DNA from: Datnioides undecimradiatus
Taxonomy: Eukaryota; Chordata; Actinopteri; Lobotiformes; Datnioididae
NCBI GenBank assembly: GCA_008933995.1
Contig: WARS01000022.1
Coordinates: 458,501 to 522,500, forward strand
Direction of reading: 5' to 3'
DNA: 64,000 bases
Below are positions 1 to 11,500 of this stretch, one piece after another. The notes below the pieces were generated by a model. The model had not been told where the DNA came from. It searched no databases and worked only from the letters and a program-made list of their open reading frames with translations. Every line of letters starts with the position of its first letter. Position 1 is the stretch's first letter. A program made the translations under genes and the position numbers.

Positions 1-1664
1 CCTGGTGTGTGATAGGTGTGTGATAGGTGTGTGACAGGTGTGTCCTGGTGTGTCCTGGTGTGTGATATGTGTGTAACAGGTGTGTCTTGGTGTGTGATAG
101 ATGTGTAATAAGTGTGTCCTGGTGTGTGATGGGTGTGTAACAGGTGTGTGACAGGTATGTAGTGGTGTGTAACAGGTGTGTCGTGGTGTGTGACAGGTGT
201 GTCCTGGTGTGTGATAGGTGTGTAACAGGTGTGTCACAGGTGTATGATAGGTGTGTCGTGGTGTGTGACAGTTGTGTGACAGGTATGTAGTGGTGTGTAG
301 CAGGTGTGTGATAGGTGTGTAACAGGTGTGTCCTGGTGTGTGACAGCTGTGTGATAGGTGTGTCCTAGTGTGTGATAGGTGTGTGACAGGTGTGTCCAGG
401 TGTGTGACAGGTGTGTCCTGGTGTGTGATATGTGTGTAACAGGTGTGTCTTGTTGTGTGATAGATGTGTAATAAGTGTGTCCTGGTGTGTGATGGGTGTG
501 TAACAGGTGTGTGATTGGTGTGTGACAGGTGTGTCGTGGTGTGTGACAGATGTGTGACAGGTGTGTCCTGGTGTGTGATAGGTGTGTGACAGGTGTGTCC
601 TGGTGTGTGATAGGTGTGTAACAGGTGTGTCACAGGTGTATGACAGGTGTATGACAGGTGTATCCTGGTGTGTGATAGGTGTGTAACAGGTGTGTCACAG
701 GTGTATGATAGGTGTGTCGTGGTATATGACAGTTGTGTGACAGGTATGTAGTGGTGTGTAGCAGGTGTGTCCTGGTGTGTGATAGGTGTGTAACAGGTGT
801 GTCACAGGTGTATGATAGGTGTGTCGTGGTATGTGACAGGTGTGTGACAGGTATGTAGTGGTGTGTAGCAGGTGTGTCCTGGTGTGTGATAGGTGTGTAA
901 CAGGTGTGTCCTGGTGTGTGACAGCTGTGTGATAGGTGTGTCCTGGTGTGTCCTGGTGTGTGATAGGTGTGTCCTGGTGTGTGACAGGTGTGTCCAGGTG
1001 TGTGACAGGTGTGTCCTGGTGTGTGATAGGTGTATGACAGGTGTGTCCTGGTGTGTCTTGGTGTGTGACAGGTGTGTCCTGGTGTGTGATAGGTGTGTGA
1101 CAGGTGTGTCCTGGTGTGTGATAGGTGTGTGACAGGTGTGTCCTGGTGTGTGATAGGTGTGTAACAGGTGTGTCCTGGTGTGTGATAGGTGTGTAACAGG
1201 TGTGTCCTGGTGTGTGATAGGTGTGTAATAAGTGTGTCCTGGTGTGTGATGGGTGTGTGACAGGTATGTAGTGGTGTGTAACAGGTGTGTCATGGTGTGT
1301 GACAGGTGTGTCGTGGTGTGTGACAGGTGTGTAGTGGCGTGTAACAGGTGTGTCCTGGTGTGTGACAGGTGTGTAGTGGTGTGTAACAGGTGTGTCCTGG
1401 TGTGTGACAGGTGTGTGATAGGTGTGTAACAGGTGTGTCCTGGTGTGTCCTGGTGTGTGATAGGTGTGTAACAGGTGTGTCACAGGTGTGTCGTGGCATG
1501 TGACAGGTGTGTGACAGGTATCTAGTGGTGTGTAACAGGTGTGTCCTGGTGTGTCCTGGTGTGTCCTGGTGTGTGATAGGTGTGTAACAGGTGTGTCCTG
1601 GTGTGTGATAGGTGTGTAATAAGTGTGTCCTGGTGTGTAACAGGTATGTCCTGGTGTGTGACAG
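1..1664. repeat. 10/11-bp GGTGTGT minisatellite
   Basis: The region is a continuous array of 10- and 11-bp units such as GGTGTGTGACA, GGTGTGTAACA, GGTGTGTGATA and GGTGTGTCCT. Some units are organised in a higher-order block: the segment around 226-300 recurs around 688-763 and again around 801-873. The strand bias is extreme (G/T on the plus strand), so all frames stay open over long distances and give meaningless Thr/His/Pro- or Cys/Val-rich translations. The array lies in the intron upstream of the first visible svopl exon and ends inside its acceptor site. Confidence 0.97.
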
Positions 1665-4534
1665 GTGGTGTTTGGAGGTTTTGTGTGGAGTGCCTACTTC
1701 TCACTGCTCACCTCATTCGCTCCGTCTTACGGTTGGTTCATCTTCCTGCGCAGCATGGTCGGCTGTGGGGTTGCAGGCGTGTCACAGGGGTCAGAGCGCA
1801 CACACGCACACACACTCACACTCTCACACGCACAAACACACACACACTCATAGACACACACACACATACACTTACAGACGCTCACAGACACATACACTGT
1901 AACTAACTTGTTGTCTCAGGTTCGTGCTGAAGACCGAGTTCATTCCTGCCAAGTATCGAGCCTACATGCTGCCTCTGGCCACCGTGAGTCTTCAGATCCA
2001 GATCCAGAACCAGATCTCTGTTTAAGTGAAATCACAGATTTGCTGTTGTTCCATCTGTCTGATGTTAATGAGCCATCAGAGTCTCCGTCAGATGCATGAT
2101 GTCATTGTGAGATTTCCCAGCATGCTCTCTGTCTCTGTGTCAGATCTTCTGGATGACGGGCTCCATGCTGATCATCATACTGGGGATGTTGGTGGTTCCC
2201 ACTCTGGGCTGGAGATGGATGATCCGGCTCTCCGTCGCCCCCAGTATCATCCTCATCTTCCTCTTCAAGGTCAGACGCCCACTCACCTGTCTGTGCTCAC
2301 CTGTCTGTCCTCACCTGTGTGCTCACTTGTCTCTCCTCACCTGTCTCTCCTCACCCGTTTGTCCTCACCTGTCTGTGCTCACCTGTCTGTGCTCACCTGT
2401 CTGTGCTCACCTGTCTCTCTGCCTGCCTGTCTTCATGCCTCAGTTTATTCCTGAGTCGGCTCGTTATAACGTGTCGGCAGGAAACATCCCTGCTGCTCTT
2501 CAGACTCTTCAGAAGATCGCGAAGATGAATCGAGCGTCTCTTCCTCCAGGACGTCTGGTGGAGCCGCCTGTGGTGAGTTCACAGTCCTCTCTGACTACAG
2601 GAATCCTGACAATCACATTCACCCCCACATTCTGTCTGACAACGCACTGGAAGCCATTTTTTATTTGTATCAGAGACCTTTATACTTTGTCAGCACATGT
2701 GACATACATCATTTCCTGTTTCACCTGTTTCAAACACATCATTTCCTCTATGTTTACCTGTTCTCAGCTGTTATCAGCTGTTGTCAGCTGTTGACACCTG
2801 TTAACACCTGTTGCCATGATGAGTTGGTTTGATGCAGGTGAGGTGTGTGTGTTTCAGACAGAGCGCGGCAGCTGGAGGATTCTGCTCAACTCGTCTTTCA
2901 GGAGGACATCTTTCCTGCTCTGGTATTCATGGTAACGTTTCACTTCCTTCTCTCTACAACAATTCTGAGGGCCAATCAGATTATTAGTATCATTGACTGT
3001 GAGATAAAAGTGTGAGTCGTCTGCATAGAGGAGAACAGATATATTAAGTTAACCCAGAACTGAGCCCTGTGGGACACCGTAGGTTCTTCCTGTAGGAAGG
3101 AAAGTTAAGTTACCGAGTTCAGCTCTGTTGTTTTGATTCAACTGTGGGCTCATCACCAGTTTGATTCAGTCTCCAGGTGTCATGTGGAGGCGGAGAAGCC
3201 TCCGACCACTCAAATTCAACATATAGGAACGGGATATAGTTGTAAATGAACTGTTACTCATCATGACCGGGGGATTGTTCACTGTCTGTCCTCCACCAGG
3301 TTTGTGGCGTCCTTTGCATACTATGGTTCAGTGCTCAGCAGTTCGGAACTGTTGGAGAAGAACTTGTTGTGCGTGACAGATGCGGATCGAGAGCATCAGG
3401 TCAAACACCGCCATGAGGACGGACTGTGTTACTGTATCCCCTTTGCACCCAGCGACTACCAGACACTAATCATCAGCTGCTTGGGAGAAGTTGCATGTGA
3501 GTCAAAGACTGAGACCAAGAGCAAGTTGTTCTTGATGCTGACATTATTCACCTCAAAGCACCGGTGACATGTCCTGGACAGGCCACCGTACAGGAAACGG
3601 ACGTCAGACTGAACATCTAATCCACCGTCACTGGACTCGTGGCAAAGAGCAAAGAACCAACGAGCTATTGATGTGATTCAGTTCAGTTTCTGTTGTACAC
3701 ACCTGACCGTCTCCTCCTCCGTCCTCACAGTGGTCCCAGTCAACATCTGCCTGCTCAATGTGTTCGGACGCAAGATGAGTCTGACTGTGCTGCAGCTGCT
3801 GGCGGCCGTTTTGTTCATGATGCTCAACATCTGCACCACCATGTAAGAGACTCTTCTCTGCTGCTGTGACTGTCTGAGCAGGTCAGGGGGTCGCACACGC
3901 TCCCTGGGTCCAGGATTATGAGGACCCTTGTTCTGACTATGTGCAGGTTTATGAGGACCTTCTGCTCCCGTCTTTGTCTCCAGGTTTGGGTTCACGACGT
4001 TGCTCTTCCTGCTTCGGTCTCTAGTCTCCATGAACTTTAATGTGGTTTATATCTACACTGCTGAGGTAAGCTCAGGTTCTGCTGGTTTTGGTGGAGGTTT
4101 TAACTGATCCAGATCTCAGGTAAGAGGTGCATCTCGTGTCTCAGGTCTACCCCACTGCAGCCCGGTCTCTGGGGATGGGCTTCTGTACGTCGTTCAGTCG
4201 AATCGGAGGAATGATCGCTCCGTTCATTGCTCAGGTGAGCTTAATGTCCTGCTCAGGAATGTCTCAGGTGAGTGTTCAGGTGTTTGTGCCGTCCATGTTT
4301 GACATTACTCTGTGTGTACTTCAGGTGTTGATGTCTCAGTCGGTGATTCAGGCTCTCAGTCCATTTGCTGTTGCTTGTGTGGTCTGTGCTCTGGGAAACT
4401 TCCTTTTACCAATAGAAACTAAGGGACGAGCTCTGCTGGTGAGAAACACGTTTCTGTTTATTTTTTTTATATTATTTTAGATATAATTAATTAATTAAAT
4501 TCATTATTTGTCTTTTTTTCAGCAAAGCTCCTAA
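1665..4534 (+). CDS. svopl: SVOP-like putative transporter (3' part of gene)
   Basis: Major-facilitator-superfamily transporter of the SV2/SVOP group, predicted to be a multi-pass membrane protein; its substrate is not established. Exons read at 1665-1789, 1920-1983, 2144-2269, 2444-2572, 2858-2931, 3300-3496, 3731-3842, 3984-4065, 4145-4234, 4325-4438 and 4523-4534, with matching phases and GT-AG borders. Visible features are the hydrophobic helices, the [11 protein letters not shown] segment after TM6, SFAYYG-like VASFAYYG, the extracellular loop ending [31 protein letters not shown], and the C-terminal [10 protein letters not shown] followed by QSS and stop. The VYIYTAE and FAPSDY segments favour SVOPL over SVOP. 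The N-terminal third lies outside the window. The first listed exon may begin slightly differently because its acceptor lies in a minisatellite. Confidence 0.93.
2275..2425 (+). repeat. Intronic CTCACCTGTCTGTG repeat
   Basis: A pyrimidine-rich tandem repeat of roughly 14 bp (CTCACCTGTCTGTG with CTCTCC variants) fills most of the svopl intron between 2269 and 2444. It forms an extended polypyrimidine tract ahead of the next acceptor. Confidence 0.85.
2960..3130 (-). mobile_element. Decayed LINE reverse-transcriptase fragment
   Basis: Read on the minus strand, this intronic piece encodes the RT signature [10 protein letters not shown] followed, after a short deletion, by [10 protein letters not shown], the catalytic YADD block. 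This order and wording fit L2/CR1-type LINEs. The two motifs are far closer together than in an intact RT, so this is a relic. It lies in the svopl intron between exons ending 2931 and starting 3300. Confidence 0.7.
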
Positions 4535-5551
4535 TGACGTCTCCACAGTGTCACCTGTTGTTTTATCCTGTAAAGACAAAAAATGTGTTACTGACATCAG
4601 CTGTTCCTGTGAACTCATTAACAGTCTGACTGAATTAATGCATGAATGAGAACTGGTTAATTAGAGTCAGGAGCTGCTGCTGTTTCAGCCTCAGTTGTTG
4701 ATGTTGAAACTTTAATTCCAGTTTAATTCAAACATCAAAACCCGAACAAAAACTCTTGGAACCATAAAACCTTTAATAACCACATTAATTAGATATTACT
4801 GAACGCCTAACTTGTCTTTGTTGCAGTGACTAACGGTAAACACTAGAGGGCGCCACTGCAGCACACTGAGCAGCTAATGCTTATTGAACTTAGAGTCTCA
4901 ATGTTTATGTTTCATTCATGAGCTGGATATTTATTGTTCATGCTTTTATTACATATATTTGAAACGAAAAGATGGTTTGAAAGTCATTAAAGTATATTTT
5001 AAAATGTTTGGAGATGTCTTTTGAATGATCCGCAACAAATCTTTATATTCTTGTTAAACTAATATTTTTCGTTAGAAAAGCATCATAAAGATTAAAAATC
5101 ACTTTTCAACAGCAACAAACCCTCGTTACGAGCACCACCAAACACAAGTTATGAAAAAATGTTGTAAATCAGAAAAAAACAAATGTGACAATAAAACTGT
5201 CAAAACAAGAAGCAGGGCTGAAGACCCCGCTGACTCCAGGAAAAACCCCTGACTCAGCAACATCCTGAGAGACAAGAAGCAGGGCTGAAGAGGAAGAGAA
5301 GGGTGATGGTGATGAAGATGTTGTTGATGATGGGGGGGGGGGGGGAAGAGGGTGGTGAGGAGGAGGGGAGGGATGGTGATGATGATCTCTGGCTCCTGAT
5401 CTGCTTTTGTTAATCCTCAGACATTGGTTTCAGATATTGTCTGTCTCAAGGGGGCGGAGCCGTGCAGCCCAGACTCCGCCTCCTTGAGGACAGACAGTAC
5501 GGTGTGTGTGTGTGATTGAGTGGACGAGATGCTCGCTGGAAGCAGCTGAAG
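4535..5551. other. svopl 3' UTR and svopl-mical3 intergenic region
   Basis: No coding exon was recognised here. The interval is AT-rich after the svopl stop, with AATAAA-type signals (for example near 5191), then holds a 17-bp direct repeat (AGAAGCAGGGCTGAAGA, near 5209 and 5277), a G homopolymer of about 13 bp near 5332-5345, and a purine-rich GATGGTGATGA stretch. It probably carries svopl polyadenylation and the mical3 upstream region. Confidence 0.6.
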
Positions 5552-8500
5552 ATGGGGGAGCAGATTTCCAGGAGACGTGAGTACAAACTGATTTAACACA
5601 TTTACAATATGTGTTATATGTGTTACTGTGTGTGGGTGTGGGTGTGGGTGTGTTAGTTACTGCAGCCCTTCAGGATCTTGTACACACGCCAAGTGAGAAA
5701 CATGAAACCTGGGCTCTGACTCAGTTCAACACCAGCTTATGATTTAAATTCTCCTGTTTCATGAGCTGAAGCATCAACAGTTGTAGGCTGCACCTGCACA
5801 GGTATCTCCTGCCAGCTGATAAACGCCTGCTGTGACAAACTTTATTACTAAGCTTTTAGTGTTAGTGCTTTAATAATAGTAAATTCCTGATGTTTATAAG
5901 TTTCACTTTTTTGTATTTTATGTTTATTTGTTTATATTTTCAACTTATCTGTAAGATGACATCATTGTGTGTGAGTGTGTGTTGGTGCTTGGTACAGATG
6001 CATCTGTTCTGTATCAGCCTATCCTTTTCAGTGCTCACTGTGTTACTCTGCACACACACACAGAAACACACACAGAGTTGCTCAGATAAACATGTTGGTC
6101 ATGTGACCTGAGCACAGTGACATCATTGTGATGTTAAAGCTGCAGCTCTGTGATGTTTCAGTGCAAAAGCAATAATCAGGCGGCCTGCTGGTGACCTTAC
6201 CAGGTGTTCTGACAGAACAGGTGAACTATGATGAAGTAATGGATGAAGTAATCAGGATCCACACCTCACCTGGCACATTCCTGGCATTTTAAGAAGACTA
6301 TACTTGGATTCTGTTTACCCATTTTCAGGGTAAATTAGAGGGAGCTGGATCCGACAGTGACATCATCAGCAGGTGACACTCTTCCCATGGTGCCCTGCAG
6401 CCCAGTGGTCGCCATGGAGATGAGTCATACCAAGAATCCTCTGAGCTCAGGAGCTGTTTGATCAGTTCGTGTCATCAGTTTATTACGCAGGAAGTGCCGC
6501 CAGGTCCTTCTTCAACCAGCTGTGTGAACATCTGCAGCTGGACAGGAGTTATTCACTGGAGAAGCCGCTGTACCGCCAATCAAAATGTCACCAATTATTG
6601 AGGGCCACCGCGCTAGGGCCAAACTGGATCGAGGGTCAAATAGCAGGAGAACCGCAGTGCTCTCGAGTTTGCAGCAACACCACCGTATGTCCTCTTACAT
6701 TAATAAATCTAACGGTGTTGTGGGCGCCATTGCCTCTCTAACTCTTAGGGTCCAATCAGCACCACCCCTCCACCTTCAAAGCTTTAGAGATCATGGATGG
6801 ATACATCTATATTGGTGTTTAATAATATATAAATTGTCATAAATAACGTGACTGTTCAGCTGCTGTCTGTGTTACACCACTCAAAGCGACAACGGTATGG
6901 TGCAGAAATGAGTTCACCTTTATTACTTAACAGCAGGACTGACAAAAAAACTTCCGACCGTCGATGCAGCACCGGGTACACCCTTTTCCATGGTCGCGCG
7001 CGCTCCGTCTAACCCCCAACAACAAAAAACTCTCCTACTTCTACTACTCGGCTGACAGTCATTTTTTTCACCGCCTCTGCCCCCTGCTGGCAAGCGTAAT
7101 TAAACATACTCAAACAACAGAGCTGAAACTGTCTGTATATTGCTGAATAAGAATAAATATAACTATAAAACAAAACAATATTTTCTTCGGGTGCTACAAT
7201 CCTACCCTGCAAAATAAATGTTGTCCTCAACATTAGCATTGTTTCACAATCCACCTTTGCTTGGAATGTAATACCAATACTCAACTTGTAATTACAACAT
7301 TAAAGGTAACACTCTAGATCTAACATATCACACAATGGCCACAGCTTCCATGGTATAGAAAAGTACATTACTATTGTATACCATGTGATCTCATCACACT
7401 CCACTCTTAGATAACACTACAGTGTTTAGAATTAGGGATAATCTCATTTTTAGCAGTTGTAACAATAGTACAGTACTATATTAATGCTCTGAAACAAAAA
7501 CATTTCTGTCATCTCACTATACACTCCATGGAGACTTCTGACTTGTATAGACACATGTACTACAAACATTCCATTTACATTTTTCCACTGCCATAACTTG
7601 ATCCTAAACTATCTAGATTATGACTGAAATTTCTTTCCAGTTATGTAACCTACATAAGAATAACATTTGACAGACATACAATTTACCAAACACATTTTTT
7701 TTCTCACACTTTGTTTATCTCTGCCCTTATTGTCCCATGGCTTCCATAATGGACAGTAACCACTCAGTTCACAAACAGTCCATGTTACTGTGTCCACTGT
7801 TCACTGAATAATCTGCATCAGTCCATAGTGAACCTATAACAGTTTTTCAGTAGTATCCTGCAGGAACAAGAGTAGGATAAACCAGATGTGCTCCAAACAT
7901 TTGTGGAGGTAGCCATGGCACACTGTATTGTCCATATGCTGGTGCCACTGTGTTAACATACAGCGGGTTAGTGTGACGCCCCACCATACGATGAGTAGGT
8001 TGGCCAAGTGATTCATATGTCAGTGTCTCTCTAGGTCGTCTTTCCCTCTGTGACCTGCGTGGCTGTGTTTCAGAAGGCTCTGGCTCCTGTGTGCTGGGTA
8101 GGTCTACAGATTGAGCAGTTTGTGTGACCTCTTGAGTGTCATGTCCAGTTGTGACACCTTAAATAAAGTCATTGTCCACAAGCATTAGTACTGGGGTCTC
8201 CATTCTGAACTCCCGTGCTTCAGCATCCAGTTCTGGCTGAGGTTCTGTTTCAGGAGTAACAGGAGGTACAACATTTTGCTCTCCAGGCTGGTTGTCATAG
8301 CGCCTCAGTCTATTAGCCCAATAACATTCCTCCTCATCTGAGTTCTCTGTGTCCTCTGATGTTCCACTTGATTTACTCTCCTTGTGTCTCTTCCTTTGTT
8401 GGATATGAGGGTTTTGCCCTCCCAGCATGCACTGAGCTGGTTCATGAAGTGGCAAAGTGTTACATGGCATTAGCATGTTGCGATGGAGGATTCTGCCCCT

Positions 8501-11500
8501 CCCTGTGCCACGTTCAGGTTTTACCTCATAAACTGGGCTGTCTTTCCCCTTTTTAGAAACCACAATGTGTATCTGATTCTCCCAATACGAGCGTAATTTC
8601 CCTGGTCCCCCATGCTCTGACATATTTCTCACAAGGACCCTGTCACCTGGGGAAAGAACTGAACTTTTGATCATAATATAATTTTTCTCTTGCTGTTGTC
8701 TTTTTAATGGTTTTGGATGCAATGTCAGACGCTTCTTTCATCTGCTGCTGCCATTTTTGGGCATATTCTTGGTGTGACTTACATCCTTCCTCCTCATTTA
8801 TTCCAAAGATCAAACCAATTGGCAAACAGGGATTTCTACCAAAAAGCAAGTAGAAAGGAGAATATCCTGTTGCCTCGCTGGTCGTGCAGTTGTAAGCATG
8901 TACAACTTTACTCACATAGTCATGCCAGTTTCCCTTATTCTCCTCATCCAAGGTCCGCAGCATTGATAACAAGGTGCGATTAAACCTTTCGGCTGGGTTT
9001 GCTTGTGGATGATAGGGGGTTGTTTTTGAGTTTGTCATGCCTTGGAGTATTTTTGCAACCGTCTGAATAACTGGTTCTCAAATTCTTTGCCTTGATCATG
9101 ATGAATTTTAGCAGGGAAGCCAAATTTGAGAGAAAAATCATTAAAGATTTTTTCTGCTGCCATTTTGCCTGATTTGTTGCGAGTGGGGTAGGCTTGGGCG
9201 AACTTAGTGAAGTTGTCAATGACCACTAAGATATACTCATACCCTCCCCTGTTTTTTTCATGGTGAAGATAGTCTATCGAGACCATTTCGATTGGTGCTG
9301 TTGCAGGTACATGACACATCAGGGCTCTGCTATGCACAGCGCTTTTTTTCTGGATGTTGCATTTACAAACTTGGGTTATAAAGGACTCAATGTCCTTTTG
9401 CATCCCAGGCCAATAAAACCTCTGTCTAGCCAGGTGTAAGACACGCTCTACCCCTAAGTGTCCCATTTCACAATGAAGGTACTTGTTCACAAGTTCTTTA
9501 TACTTTTCAGGAAGCACAATCTGAGTACTGGTTGTTGTTTTGCGCTTCAACAAACCCTCTGGGGAAACATACAGTCTTTTCCATTCACGTAGCAGTTGCT
9601 TAGTTTTTGTTGCTTCCCTATCCATGACCCTCTTATCTGGTTTTTCACCAGATGCTTTCAGCTGGAGTACACGGGATATGACAGGATCTTGCAACTGTGT
9701 TTGCAGTAGCTCTTGCTGTGTTACTGTAATGTCTGGTTGTTTGTCTGTAGCTAGCTCATGAACAAGTGGGCTGCAGGTAATGGCCGAAATCCAGTCCACT
9801 TCATGTTGTTTTTGTTTTTCAACTGTACTGAATATTGCACTCAAAACTTCAGGGGTGCACTGCTGTACATTCACTCATATAAGAGTCCATACTCACAGGT
9901 GTGCAGGATAGGAAATCTGCATCTGTGTTCGTTTTTCCTGGACGGTACTTCAGTGTTATGTTGAAGTCGGCAAGTTCAGACACCCAGCAATGTCCTGTCG
10001 CATTCAGTTTAGCTGTGCTCAAAACACAAGTAACACGGTTGTTATCACTGTATATTGTTACAGAGGGGGCATAAAACAAATAGTCTCTAAACCTGTCTGT
10101 AACAGCCCATTTGAGCGCTTCCCTGAATGTAAGCGATAACCCTAACCCATGTTCTAACCCTAACCCTAACCCATGGCGTCGTGAAGGCTGTGAATTTCTT
10201 TGAGTCCTCACTGATACTCCCTTGGTGATATGCCTTGCCTTGGTCCAATACGCTGAACCAAGCATTTCCACCAAGATCGTCAAGTATCTCTTGTACTTGC
10301 CTATCTGGGATTGTCTTTTTGTTAAGCCCCCTATAGTCAATACAAAGTCTTAGGCTCCCATCTTTTTTCCTCACACAAACCACTGCAGCTGCATATGGTG
10401 GGGTGGATTTGCGGATGAAACCTTTGTTAAGCAAGTCCTGGATGTGGTTCTTGACCTCGTCATACAATGGGCAAGGTATGGCATTGTATGTTTTGGCTAC
10501 TGGGACCTCATCAGTTAGCTTAATGTCCATTTTTAAGTTCTTAATGTAGCCTACATCCTCTTTGTGTCTGGCAGATGCTCTGGATTCCTCCCTCAGCATT
10601 TGTTTGTCCACTGCTTGTTGTTCACTAGTCAAGTTGTCCACACTGACAGGTAGATCAAACAGTTTGTCTTGGGGATCACCTTGAGACATTTCTCTGGTGG
10701 AGCATTCAATTCAATTCAATTCAAATTTATTTATATAGCGCCAATTCACAACAAAAGTCATCTCAGGGCACTATACAAACAGAGCAGGTCTAGACCACAC
10801 TCATTACTATTAATTACACCCAACAGTTCCACCATGAGCATACAAGGAAGCACAATCACCAAGCACAAGGGGTGTGCAGGTGAGAGGGTTGGTCTCCTTT
10901 ACATTTCGTATCTGACTTCAAAGGTGCTGAGGGGTTGTGAATTGGCAGTTTCTTCCTTTCTCGAGTCACTGTGCACAGGCTGCCTGTGTTTAGGTCAGTT
11001 TGGGACTTTAGCTCTGAGGTCATGGCACGTCCCTCTGTCACAACCTCTGCTAGCTTCCCAACGTTTTCTGCCTACCCCCTGCTCTGCACCCTCTTGCCCA
11101 ATGTGTGTCACTGTCACACTTAAAACAATGATTGCAGTCCTTTTTATCTTGCTGACATGCTGCACATTGTCTCTTTGGTCTTTTAAAGGCATTAGCTGGA
11201 GCTTTGGTTCAGTCGTCATCAATGGTTTTTCTCCCACGCTGGACAGTTTGCACAAGCGATGCTACCTGACCTGTGAGCTCCCTGATTGCTGTGTTACTCG
11301 CTTCCATTTTTGTAAATAGGGAGTTCTCTTTGATCGGTTTGTTAGGTTTAGCTGCAACTATGGTTGTTAAAGGATCACTGTCCTCACTACCTATCTCCAC
11401 TGTGCTCAGATTTGCCCTATGAGTGACTTTATTTGTGGCTTTAATCTTTTGGGCCCTCTCATTTTCATTGTACTGAGCGATCTGCATTTTTTGCAAAAGT

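Noticed and set aside
695-1483. 262-codon Thr/His/Pro-rich open frame on the minus strand, and similar frames in the same array
   Set aside because: Pure translation of the GGTGTGT minisatellite; no signal, splice context or family resemblance.
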